DNA of 64,000 nt from Sclerotinia nivalis (lineage: Eukaryota; Ascomycota; Leotiomycetes; Helotiales; Sclerotiniaceae), in assembly GCA_029531795.1 (NCBI GenBank), contig JAPEIS010000003.1, forward strand, positions 3,100,001 through 3,164,000. The letters run 5' to 3'. Below, in pieces: positions 36,393-47,888 of the stretch. The first letter of the stretch is position 1. Every line of letters begins with the position of its first letter. Made by a program: the position numbers and the translations under genes. The notes beneath the pieces were generated by a model that saw nothing but the letters and a program-made list of their open reading frames with translations, did not search any database and was not told the origin of the DNA.

Positions 36393-39300
36393 ATGTCTCT
36401 TTGGACAAAACCCGCAGTGCCAGATGCCCCTCCTCCAAAGGGTGTAGCTGATGTGGCAGATACTGGTCTTGCAGACGTAGGTCTACCTGCACCTGCGCCA
36501 GTCTCTCAAACTTCTACCAGTGCTTCTACGGCACGTCCTCAACTTGCGCGGAACCAACCTCAACCTCCTCCACCGCATCAACCCCCACCACCACCTTCAC
36601 CACAGCAGATGGTTGGCAATCCGAACGATTCGCTCTCCTTAATGCAACTGAAAAGACTTGTCACCGAATTCCCAAAGGTCGATCCTACATCATACACCTT
36701 TACGTATGCCGACACAGCAACATATGAAGAAGAGGTGGATGAGTGGTTTTCGTACAACGACGCAGAGTTCAAGAGATTACACAGAGCAAAGGATACTTTT
36801 CAGAGAAGATGGAAGAAATCCTCTGCGAAAACTTGGGTCGAAGCCGATCGAGAGGAACAGCTGAAGTTCGTGAAGAAGGAAGTTCAGGGTCTACATGCTG
36901 GGGATTTACGAAGGAGATGCAAAAGCCTACAAACTTTATTACATATTATACTGGGCATTTGGGATGAGAATGCCGGAAAGAAGGAGGAATTGGAGACTAT
37001 GCAGTCGAGTAAAACAAAAGGAAGAACAAAAGCGGCCCCTTCCCAAGTTGAAAGTATGAAGACGAGCGTCTCTCTTCTTGCGGAGAGTGGTGGAATCGAA
37101 ATGGTTTACGGAGTGATGCAAACCGCTTTCAAGCATCTATGGTGAGGATGGAGTAATCATGACCGTTAAACGTGGCTGATCACATGAAAGGGATGACGAA
37201 TTTCGAGAAACAAAGATAACGGAAGATGATATTCCATTTGTGCAGGACGAACTCGACAATGTCATGACTATCTTTTATTTGACGATAGAAGGTGTTCGTT
37301 GTCATCCAGAATCTTTAGATGTTGCAAAAAAGGCTCTGCGTAAGTTTCTTCACATCGTGTGATCTTGAAATGCTAATGTCTGAGATCATAGTGGACTTGC
37401 AGCCAAATATTGTACATTATTTATTGACGATTACTGGAAAGTTACGGTGGGATGAGGCCAACGAATTACCACAAACACGAGTCAGTATTCCAAGTATCAG
37501 GAGGCCCATTAGCTTATTTCCATATTCACAGATCTTTCTTCTCTTCTGGAAATCCATATTATTTGTTTTTGGAGGCACCGAGGAAATCGATAAAGTCAAA
37601 AGAGCAACCGATGAACTGGCCAACACCGGTGGTGAGAAGATAATTACCGCTTCACCACTTGACTACCACATCTTTCGTCAAGAGATTACTTCGAAGTATC
37701 CCGCATACATTCCCCCAGAACCTTTAATACCCCTAGAGCCCGATAATAACTCAATACTACCGCCATTACCGAATCGACCAAGCCGAGCCAGCACAACTGG
37801 TATTTTGAATCCTCCAACAAATGTCAATAGCAGTGGAGCTTCGATTCTTCATCAGCCAGTTCACATAGCTACACCTGCTCCATCGCCACCTCCTTCACCA
37901 CCAGTCGGAGGAAAAGCAGGTAAGAAACAAAACTATCAAACAAATCAAAACTTCCCATTTATGTACCCACCACTTGATAGCACTAGCAATAGTGCCGGTG
38001 GAAAAGGTACAGCAGGACTACAGGATCTTCTTGTGGGTCGTAAATGGGAAGGAAGTGATATTCCCAAGTCGATATTGGAAGCCGGTGAACTATTTGCAGG
38101 CAGAATGCGAATGACTAGAGCAATGCGTCAATTATGGGATGAACGAGAACGTTTCTTGAGATTTGAACGTGGATGGGATGACAGAGATGATGAGGATATT
38201 GAAGAGCTTGATCTCGACCACATTTTGGCTGATGGACTTAAACCTCAAAAGTCAAAATCACCAAAAGTAGAGGTTGATTACGGACCACGAAAAGATATCA
38301 GTAATGAAGTAAAGAAGAAACTGGACTTGATAGAGTCTTTCTATGTAAGTTTTCAATTCTACAATCTTGTCTCCAAAACTCATATCTCGATAGCAATATT
38401 CTATACCACACCTACAATCCCTTGTCATAGTCCTTATCAAGGCTCTGTTGGCAAATGTTACGAACTTGATGAATCAGCCAATGAATGTTCAGCCACAGAG
38501 CAGCATTCCTATAAGTGCACGAGCAAATGGCGCCCGAGGGCCAGGTCAAGCCCAAGATCCCGCCAGTATACCTCTACCCAATCCAATTGATCTTGCAGAC
38601 CTCACGGTAGATGAAATAGAGGCAATGAGATTCAGAGAAATTACCTCAAAAGCTGTATCAGGCATTCTTCTTATTCTTTTGAAATGGCTCAAAGTTTCAC
38701 GTAGGTCTTGACAATTCATTACATGTCGTTTCACATGCTAACCTGGTAGATATTCTCAAATTTGAATATTTCACACAGCTCCTACTGGATTCTAATTATC
38801 TTCCTTTGATACTTAAGATGTTCGCCCATCAAGAGATAGATAGAATCGTGGACAGCAGAATAGATCGTGAAGACTTGAGGTTGGTATCGTTCCGAAAAAT
38901 TCATTCATGGCTAATGGCTCTCAGCTTCTTCGCGTTCTGTAACGGCAATAGTAGACATGCATTAATCGCCACTGAGGAAGAAAGTGAAGACGATGCTGCT
39001 CCACCTCCAATCAAACTACAGCGAGACAATACCGCAAGCAATACCGATGATCAACTTCCCGCACTATCTTTTCAAGAAGGTCAGCATGCAGCTCGTCGAG
39101 ATACAGAAGTCGATGAACTTGGCTTCCCGACGACTGAAGTTATTTCGCAACCTATCACTGAATTCTCCTGGCGCAACTTTTTCTCATCTATAAACTTTCT
39201 CCGCATCATGCAAAAAATCTGTAAGAACAAAGCCCATCGGAATTTACTTCTCGTTCAATATAAATCATCCAATATCCTCAAAAAGTCTTTCAAAATACCC

Positions 39301-39696
39301 CAACCCGAGCTGCGTCTTTATACTCTCAAATTGTTCAAAAACCAAGTTCCGTACTGTGGTCGTAAATGGAGACAAGGAAATATGAGAGTTATTACGGCGG
39401 TATACCTACATTGTAGACCTGAATTAAGGGATGATTGGTTGGCAGGTAGTGATGTGGATGCTGAAGTTGAGGAAGCATTACCATTGGAACAGGCATTGAG
39501 AGCATTGACACATTGGTTTAACCTGAGGAGGTATCCGGAAAGAATGGGTGCGGACACCAAGTTATTGCAAGAAGAACACGACTTTTTCACAAGAGAGTTG
39601 GACGGGATGGAGATTGGATTAGAGGAAATGGGTATGGGAAATGGAGAGGAAAGTATGGATGGTAGTATGTGGGGAGATGGGAGTAGTGGTTGGTGA
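36393..39696 (+). CDS. ham-2: STRIPAK complex subunit, STRIP1/2-Far11 family
   Basis: Scaffold of the striatin-interacting phosphatase and kinase complex; orthologues are Neurospora HAM-2, Sordaria PRO22 and yeast Far11, needed for hyphal fusion and fruiting-body development. Model: join(36393..37141, 37191..37339, 37392..37480, 37532..38344, 38394..38700, 38750..38879, 38925..39696), 1002 aa. Introns are 45-52 nt. The N-terminal 70 residues are Pro/Gln-rich, then an N1221 domain (from LMQLKRLVTEFP to about the FLLFWKSILFVFGG block), a disordered Pro/Ser-rich linker, and a DUF3402 domain (from GTAGLQDLLVGRKWEGSD, through IVLIKALLANVTNLMNQ, to KNQVPYCGRKWRQGNM). The C terminus is acidic and Gly/Met-rich. 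Introns 3 (51 nt) and 6 (45 nt) are multiples of three and have no in-frame stop, so retention would not break the protein. Gene intact. Confidence 0.92.
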
Positions 39697-40014
39697 GGTT
39701 GAGGTTGGGTAGCGTGAAGCAGTCATCGCTGATTTATATGGACATGGCATTGAGATGAGGTATATGTATATGGAATGAATGATGAATGATGCGAGACGAT
39801 GATTCTTCCCAGCCACCCATTCGCAATCAATCGCGATGCAGTCAATGGATGATACCAATCTTTGCATATTGCAATATATATCCAAAACAAAGCTAAACGA
39901 CTGTGCCTCGTATGTTTCACTGGAAACGGGAACCACTTTCCAAAGCTACTTTGTTACAAATTAATAATATAGGCAACTTAATTATTTCTATTGCAAGTAT
40001 TACTTTTTTCTTAC
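39697..40014. other. intergenic 3' of STRIPAK gene
   Basis: Probably the 3' untranslated region of the STRIPAK gene. Nothing else seen; minus-strand frames here are shadows of a GAATG-rich tract. Confidence 0.4.
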
Positions 40015-42135
40015 TTTTGTTGCATGTCGGCAATATACATTAATCAAAATAGGTTGGCAGCTTACTATTTTCATTACTTTTTTATGTTCTTCGTTTGGTT
40101 GAGAATCGTTTAACTTTATATTTACTGGGAAGGCGCTTACCGTATCCTATATATTGAGGGGGTATTATTGATTATATTATATTATATTATATTGAACATA
40201 CCCCGCTTTTTATCCGCACAGGGATTAACACGAGATTTAGGGTTCGAGGATCTCATGCTGCACCCATTCATGAATAGACTTGTGGAGTATAGGTGAGATT
40301 TTATTGTGTGTTGGTAATATATTTTTTTATAGTTCTGATAGGTATATATAAATGTTTGCTTGGTAAAGGTCATGTGCTATAATATCTTCTAGTATAGCTT
40401 GTTTGGACTTATTTCCTTTTTCGAACAAAGTTTATAGTGTACTTTGTTTGGTCTTGTTTCGTTTTAGAGATAGAGGGTGGGAAGGGACGTTTGGTTGCAT
40501 ATCGGTAATCTATTCTCCCACAGTGTACTATCATAGCACATTGGGCATAGTACCACTATGGACTTATTTCCTCTCTAGAACAAAACTGTTAGTCTAGTTT
40601 GATCAGGGGCTGGAATAGCAGGTTTTGTTGCATATCGAAGTTTGTTTTCCGGAGTGGTAAGATCTGTCATTGGATGAGGAGCTACTTCATTGCTGGTGGG
40701 AGATGGGCTTGCTGATTGGATGTCATGGAGATATTTCCTTTTCTATTTGTGTTGTCGTTTCGGTTTTGGAATGCTCAAGATAGGATGGGTATGAGACAGT
40801 AGATGAAGGGCTTGTTGCATGTCATGAATATTCTCCGACGTCATCGGATCGGTCCCTAGGCATGACTCGGGTTGATGTGACGGACTTCTTGTTGCATGTC
40901 AGCAATATATAATCATATAACATCAGAAAAAAAATGGATATTTGCCCGAATTTTGTTGCATATCAGCAATTTATATGCCTTATTAGATGTTATGGAACTA
41001 CGTCTTTTTCAGTATGGTCTCTATTCATGTTTTGTTGCACGTCGAGGATAATTCTTTGAAGTATTGTAACCAATTGCTGGTCATTCTGTTCACATATATA
41101 GTTTTGTTGCCCGTCTATAATATATGTTCATTTAAGGTTGTCCTATGTTCCATACCAATTCTTATACACATTAAGGCTTGAGGTTTTGTTGCATGTCGCA
41201 TTATATATCTTATGCATCTTATGCAATCTTATGCAGAACGATATATAGCTTTTTATTCGCGTCACAAACGTCTATGTTCTTGAACAGGAGACGAAAATCC
41301 AACAATTATTGAACATAATTTGGAGAATAAAATTGCGACATGCAACAGATGCATATCAAGTTTCTTACCCGGCACCTTGCGACGAGACCAGATCAAATCT
41401 TGACCATGACTACCGATCTAAGAAGCTTGATCCTTCATGGAAGACTTTTGTTGCATATCGATGGTTATTCTCCGAGGTTTGGCAGAAGCAGTGATTGACA
41501 TAATTACACCCGTTTCTTTCTGCAAGATAAAATTTGTTGCACATCAAATTGTATTTTCCGATATCTGAGGTCATTCTTCTCACCCTATGGTTCATACAAG
41601 ATAGCGATGAAGCCGCCATCAACTTCCTAGCTCTAGTGGAAAGTAATTATTTTGAGCGGTAAAGGGAGCATAAACATATTTAGGTGAACTGAACGACTGA
41701 CCGACACAGACACATTTCATATACTGCCCTCAATAAATCCACAAGCATCATGAATCGATGCATCTACTCATCCATGGCTCAAGAGCAAGCGTCCGCCTTT
41801 TACCCACGTCCCGGGAAAATGATCAGACTCATGAGTCTTCTTGTTACGTATTTTCTAAGTCTCCCAAGGAGGTTGGATTTTTGGTAATGGGGTTACTTGT
41901 CAGATTCTTTAATTTTGTGGCATATCTTCACTTAACATGAGACGAAGACTTTAAGGCCTCGCGATTCTGTGGAAGAACTTAATGATCCACCATCAGCAGT
42001 CCCCACACCTTAAACCCAGTTCCTGGTTGAATGGTAAGGATGTATGTGTCTTGACATTGAAGCTTGAACCACAAGCAACTAGAAGACTTCATCTGAACAT
42101 GCTTTTGTTGCATGTCTAATTCTCCGACTCCGGCT
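40015..42135. repeat. decayed array of a TTTTGTTGCATRTC motif
   Basis: Thirteen recognisable copies of (G)TTTTGTTGCAT(A/G)TC, often followed by an AT-rich stretch and TTCTCCGA. They start near 40015, 40489, 40621, 40811, 40887, 40951, 41030, 41101, 41181, 41321 (inverted), 41445, 41530 and 42101. In the dense part (40887-41260) spacing is 64-80 bp, suggesting a diverged minisatellite of about 75 bp. A second element, TGGACTTATTTCCT with GAACAAA, repeats at about 40404 and 40559. No coding frame spans the units. I do not know this repeat. It is non-coding in appearance; a structural or transcribed role is open. Confidence 0.7.
40170..40193. repeat. (ATTAT)n simple repeat
   Basis: Short perfect run of ATTAT units within AT-rich sequence, read directly. 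Confidence 0.7.
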
Positions 42136-43649
42136 TTAAAACAGGTGACGGTTCATCTTGTGGTCCTGTTTTTACAGGCTTGAGCACTTGTTTCGCCTCG
42201 TTTTTATATACCTGATACTTCACCAATGACATTCCAGGCACGGATATACAACCGTGTACGTGCGAAATTTCATTTGAAACGGACAGCTTTGACTTCCCAG
42301 GTCCGTGAGAACCTGAGCTGCCGTTGTAAGGTCGATGTCAAAGCCACGGATTGTCCCGATAACCAGAATCTGCATCTGTTCCTTCATCCTGAAATATCGA
42401 TTACTTTGGTGCTCGGCAAAATATTTAACCGCTTTAGTTTCAACCATACCTCGACGTTTAGGGTTCTTCAGCCGTCGTTCCATATCACCTCAGGTAGTTA
42501 AGAAGTGAAAAGTAGTTCATCACAAGTTGAAACTTTGGCGGAAAGGTAACGGTCATGCATGGTCTGTGTATATGAATGAACGTTCTAGACCATGCACCTG
42601 GCGATCCACACTTTGTGTGAAGATCCGGGACAGGCCAGCCTCAGTCGACAAAACATCAATATAAACAAAACGGCGTGGGCCAAAATAATTGGGATGGTTT
42701 GAGATAAAGATTTTCGTGATAAAAAAATTGAAAATTAAATTTGGAGATCACTCTATCTTTTTGTCATTTGAAGTAGCCCGAAACATTGCAGTAGGTTCAG
42801 TTATTCAATCTGGAGTTTCGGTCAGACGTGATTCGAGATCAGAGGCCGGGCTGGCAATGGCATAGTGATTCCGGGTTGAAGATCAATTTAGATTGATATT
42901 ATATAACATATCATCAATGCAGCCCGATAATGCAGATGGGACGTCAGTCGCTTGGGGCGAAGATGGCTGGTTTCATGTAAAGTGCCGCGCCTCAGCCCCG
43001 GGGTCCAGCCATCCCCAGCCATTTCCTCGTAGGGGTATGGTACGGTGGAAAAAAATAAAAAATTTCGGCAGCTTTGGGATTGTATAAGCCCAACTTTCAT
43101 AACAAACGAATGGTTCAGAGCTTCTCATGATGTTGATGGACCGCTTAATCATTTTTATTTTCCAGTGTAAGAAACATACTGGACCGGGAACTTAATGTTA
43201 TCACGTGACTATCACGAAAACCATCCACAAGACGGATGCTCGGAAGTAACCCCGTATCAATGCAATTACAACTTCAACTCAAGGAATCAACAAGCTATAG
43301 ACACATAAAAGCAATACACTGATATCTATCTATTATCATTGTTGCCCTCAAAATCTCTTCAGGCAATACGGTTAAGAACATTTATGCTTTAATTCTATTA
43401 TTAAATCATACAAATGGCCCAACCTGCACCACATGATATGACTATGAGTTATGTCGTTAGATTTGCTGTAGAATATGTGTCCATGTTCTAATTCGTTTGC
43501 GAGAGCAGTTTAGAGTCAACTGTACACTCAGTTGTATATATCAACAACCACAGTCGAGTGAAACCCAGCAAAATACCTGCCCAGAATCACACGAATATTT
43601 CTGAAGCCCTCAAGACGAGTCAGACTGTGTTGTTTGAGAAGTTGGAAAC
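42136..43649. other. intergenic, no gene seen
   Basis: Overlapping opposite-strand frames of about 90 codons at 42220-42501 lack family marks. A 9-bp perfect inverted repeat lies at 42557-42565/42587-42595. A short GC-rich island sits at 42985-43040. Otherwise nothing. Confidence 0.35.
42557..42595. other. inverted repeat, potential hairpin
   Basis: GCATGGTCT at 42557-42565 and its reverse complement AGACCATGC at 42587-42595, with a 21-base loop. Could be a small stem in a transcript or chance. Confidence 0.35.
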
Positions 43650-44824
43650 ATGTCAGATGGTAATAATCCCGACAGAAATGTGACTACCAGTTCAAATAAA
43701 GACCTGCCATATGAAAAAAGTAGCGAGTTCCTGGGCAAAACAAGACATTGGCCAATATTCACCGACCGAGCTGTTGATTTAAAACGGGATTGGAGCTTAA
43801 CCATTGGTATTGAGAAAGCTATCTCACGTTTTAACCGGAAACCGTACACTTTGGCTGGAAAGTCTTACGGCATATACCCACGAGAAGAACATGCCAGATC
43901 CTAACTGACCGCACAAAAGCAAATCCTGGTATGGTACGACAATTTTAATTACTTTCACTCTGCGGTGGGTGTTGAACAAAGAAATTTATTCTAGAAGAGA
44001 ATGATATACACAAGTGGGGATGTCTTTCAAACCATACTAGTACATCGTGTTTGTTGAGCACCAATGAGACAGATGAAGATGGACCTCCTTTGGCCAAATG
44101 CCTCTCAGGTGAGAATATTAGTTGAGACAGGTTCATATGTCCTTACTTTCTTACGGTACCACGTATGCCCACTGGGCAGCTTTGTCAAAGTTACGAGAGT
44201 CTGTTACGAGTTTCATGCGAGATTGATGTTCATCACAAATCTGAGATTCAGTTACGAAAAGCATGTCAATATATATGCGATGATGGCAGTATTTCAAGAG
44301 GTAGTGGCGTCGTGACGATCGGAGACTGCCCCAATAGTCACAACGATATTCGCCTCGCGGGCGATGATCAGAAAGAGCGCATATATCCTAAAGAGGTTCT
44401 CATGGTTGCGAACATGGCTGTATTTTACAGCAATGGAACTTACACGGGAAGAATGACCTTTCACGTTGGCTGAGAGATGAGCGGCACCAATTGTGCAAGC
44501 GAAAACCTCCGAGACTTGGTAAATAATCCATTATTGAGTTTCCATGAGTGATTGGACCACGGATTCGAAGAGTTGGAGCAGAAATTACGGGCCCAAACTA
44601 CGGGCCCAAACTACGGGCCCAAGTAGCTCGGTGAAGTTTCCGAAACTGGTTATGATGCATGTCACGTAGATGGTCAGCCCTTGGAAATTCTCGTCCATCA
44701 TCCGGACATGAATGCCTGCGCTGAGCCCGCCGATTGTAACCTTCCTTCTGAGCTTGGTCTTCCATCCCAGAATCTCCGTGAATACACGGATGGCAGTACC
44801 ACGTGGTCAGTTTGTGTATGATGT
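43650..44824 (+). pseudogene. coding-like segments, probable decayed gene(s)
   Basis: Three + strand stretches read like protein but do not join. One is 43650-43904, an ATG-started 84-codon frame, hydrophilic. The second is about 44010-44100, a Cys-containing stretch after a plausible acceptor TTCTAG, ending at a GTGAG donor, followed by 44165-44473 with spaced cysteines (LCQSYE, VSCEID, KACQYICDDG). The third is about 44625-44824, following AAGTAG, with Cys residues (ACHVDG, NACAEPADCNL) to a TGA. Spaced cysteines suggest a secreted protein, but no signal peptide leads them. I do not recognise a family. It may be a multi-exon gene I cannot assemble, or a relic. Confidence 0.25.
44587..44625. 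repeat. 13-bp tandem repeat, 3 copies
   Basis: Three adjacent copies of ACTACGGGCCCAA (first copy with T for C). Each contains GGGCCC, so the array is also locally palindromic. Confidence 0.75.
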
Positions 44825-46899
44825 CCAACCGTTGTGAAGCTTTCAGTTGGGTTTACGATGATCCAGCCGGATACAAGAACTGCCAGGAGGAAAACGAGGT
44901 CTTTATAGAAGTTGGTCTCGAATCTGAGTTGCAACAGTGGAAGGAGCATAACGATGGTATTTTGCTCGAGGAAAATCTCAAGTTTTCCTAGAGCCTTAAT
45001 TCCGATTCTATTCAATTTGTCGGATAACTTTTTCGTAGTTTTCACGATAATCATTTGGCCGGAGTCTTCTTCTACCTGGCATCAGCCTGCTCGGTGTTTG
45101 GTCATCAGATTCGGTGTCGGAGTTCCTTAAGTGGTTATGGGCAATGTTTTACCACAGTATCATTTGAAAGGAAGAAATCTCAATATGAGATTTTTTGTTT
45201 GTCTATGCAGATGCCTTGGTTGAGGGAAGGAACCACCATTGCATTCCGACATGTCACAAAATGAAAAACGATTTCGAACTACAAAAATAGCCAAGCCCAG
45301 ATATAATCTATGCGCATTTGGTGACCGAGGCGCAGAAACTAGCACGACCTTCATTCATTCTCTATGTGCAAATGGCATTTTTGTCGTCAAATAAAGTGAT
45401 GTCACCATATTTGCCAAATGTCTTCAGATAAGCCCGATGGGGATTTTAAGTTTTCTCGGATTAGCTACAGTGAAATCTCTGGATACTCACGGAACGAAGT
45501 ATTTTCTGCCCCCCTATTCCTACGTTCTATTGTAACTATGAAGATTTTTTTATATAGTGCAATGCAACTAACTAACTTTAGCATTTTTGACGAGTGAAAG
45601 GGGATATCTCCAGGTAAGTGTCGATTTACTTTCACCGATTTTAGTAACGATATTGAGGCTCAATGGCCTAGAACTACGCGATCGGCGAGCTGGTCTTAGG
45701 TTTTAGACCTTGGGATATTTCAAGATCCAAGATTCATCAAAGAGCATTACGTACTTACCCTTTTCGGAAGCGATTGCAACGATTAGATGCTTTTGCTATG
45801 CACTGATGAAGGAATATTGATTTTATACCGCCATTAATAATTTAGTAGTTTCTATTCCAAATTGAATTGCCGATGTATTGCAATGGTGTTGGTTAATTAG
45901 GCTTCGCTTTAGAGAGGCCACTCAATCGATCGGGGTCTATCGCCCCTTCATCTTCGACATCACCACCGTTTTTACCCGGACATGTCACCACTACCTCGGC
46001 AATAAATTTATTCTGTAGTACTTCTAACTGAGTCCTCCCCTTCATCTCACTATTTGCTGCTAAACTTTTGTCTCACATCTTAGTCCTCTTCCTCGAGAGT
46101 TTGAGATTCCCGCGGTCACTTGTTGAGCTCTGACTTCATCGGGGTCATGCTTTTACTTTTGAGCTAATTTGATTTAATACTGCATCATTATCCATCTGAG
46201 GCCATCTCGTCGACGCCGGAGAATTTCCAATTAGGCATCGCTCGAAATTGCTAAGTAGTCTCCAGTTGACCGAAAACGATGGATCTAGACACGAAGCATG
46301 GTAGTTCGTGGAACTTTATGCAACAGTCGGCATCACCTAAAAATACAAATGAATAGTTCGTCATTGAATTCATCGATAGACACCGAGCTCTATAGGAGTT
46401 ACATTGGAACTATTACTGTCATATCAGAGATGGCATATCCAATATCACGCAATATCGAAAATCAATAGTTTTCTGCCTAGTCGAACAACTGAAGCACAAC
46501 ATGATCTGCAATATTGGACACTTACGAAGCTAGCCTTGAAAGTTCTGATCCCCCGGTGCATCTGATGGGAGGGGTAATTATAGTTTACCTGCTATGTGCG
46601 GATGACGACACCGCTTTTTAGTTGATTTGATTGTGTATTTAAGGTGCGTCTTTGTCCAAGTTCAACCCAGAAACACAAATTCATATCTCCTCCAGCAAAA
46701 AAAGAAAACTTTGGTACTGTTTCCCCAGTTCCACATATTTCCTATCACGACGAAAGTAGTTGGACTTCAAAAGATTCTCATGACTACCTCTGTGGTTTTT
46801 GGATACTCCTATAACATTCCATCACAGTTCCATGAAGAAAACACAGAACTAATACTAACAGATTATAGAATTCAAATCATTTTGAAAGTTCCTCTCAAC
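44825..46899. other. intergenic, no gene seen
   Basis: No supportable gene. The in-frame extension upstream of the thaumatin-like start (46627-46899) is open but lacks signal-peptide character. TTTAAGGTGCGTCTTTG near 46636 may lie in the promoter or leader. Confidence 0.35.
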
Positions 46900-47888
46900 A
46901 TGAATGTCAATAAATTATTCCTCACCGCTTTGGTGTTGATACCCTTCATCGCCGCAACGGATGCTGAGGAGAAAAGGCCCACAATGTTTCAGATCTTCGC
47001 AGATGGCTACTCTCCGTCTGCTCCATACCTTGCCCCTGTCAAGAACATGGCCGCCTTCCATAGCACCAAGAACAGGTTCGCCTCTCAAGGCCCAATCCAT
47101 GCCTATGTAAATGTTGGGGCCGCGAAGCAGTCAGTCTTCTTGGATGGTGTCTTTTATAATGATGCTTACCATAGAGCCTTAATGACCGTCTCAGAAAGCC
47201 AACACCGTCCAGAGATCAAACCCGGTGAGGTCTTGATCGAAGGAAACACTGAGATGTTCTGGCCCGAGGGTACCGCTTATACTAGAAGGGAAACTTTGCA
47301 GTTTGGATGCAATGAGAGCGGCACAGAATGTGTTACCGAAGGCTTTCGCTTTGATAGTGGCTATGGCGATATCTACAACCTCAACGAAGCGACATATCAA
47401 CCAAAGGCTAACGGTCATCCGCACGCGGCGGAGCTCACATGGATCATAGTCTGGTTGATGGCTATACATACCCGATGGTCATAGTTCCTGACACCGAGAA
47501 ATGCCTCCCTTATGGTTGTACCGAGGACCCTGCAGGCGGTTGGTGTCCCGATTCTCACAAAGTTCTTGTTGGTAAAGACCCTACATATACGGGTTGTGCC
47601 TCCGATTGCAGAGTCCTGAACACAGTTGCAGCATGCTGCCGAGAAGCCCACAACCACAATGAATGCAGAGCCTCTAGCCAACACTTCTCAGACCGCTGCA
47701 AGAATTCATACGCCTACGCATATGACGACAGAAAAGGTCTTCGATTCTGCAGTGAAGTTCCACACATTACTTATCACTTTTTCAATATGGATCTGGATTG
47801 TGATTGGGCAGTTATGGACCCCGAAACTGGGTATCTATCTAAAGACTCTAGGGAGTGTTTGAATAGATTGATTCAAGCTCCAATGTGA
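46900..47888 (+). CDS. thaumatin-like secreted protein, frame broken once
   Basis: From the ATG at 46900, residues 1-20 are a signal peptide (MNVNKLFLTALVLIPFIAA). The N-terminal 180 residues run to about 47436. The typical thaumatin block SLVDGYTYPM then continues in another frame to 47888: paired cysteines (CLPYGC, WCPDS, GCASDC), ACCREA, and the family marks SDRCKNSYAYAYDD then FCSEV. One extra base near 47437-47440 (ACATGG, likely once ACAATGG) would give 329 aa. Thaumatin-like proteins are disulfide-rich, often beta-glucan-binding or beta-1,3-glucanase-like (GH152). The upstream half is unusual for the family, and the C-terminal tail extends past the usual end. Either a recent frameshift or a sequence error. 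The Met at 46900 is preferred over upstream codons because the signal peptide starts there. Confidence 0.75.

Noticed and set aside
40228..40262. GGTTCGAGG resembling a tRNA T-arm
   Set aside because: No acceptor, D-arm or anticodon stem could be drawn around it.
40015..42135. Motif array considered as a CRISPR
   Set aside because: Repeats are too diverged, spacing is irregular and one copy is inverted; the host is a eukaryote.
44698..45054. 118-codon minus-strand frame
   Set aside because: Antisense to a more protein-like + frame; no motif.
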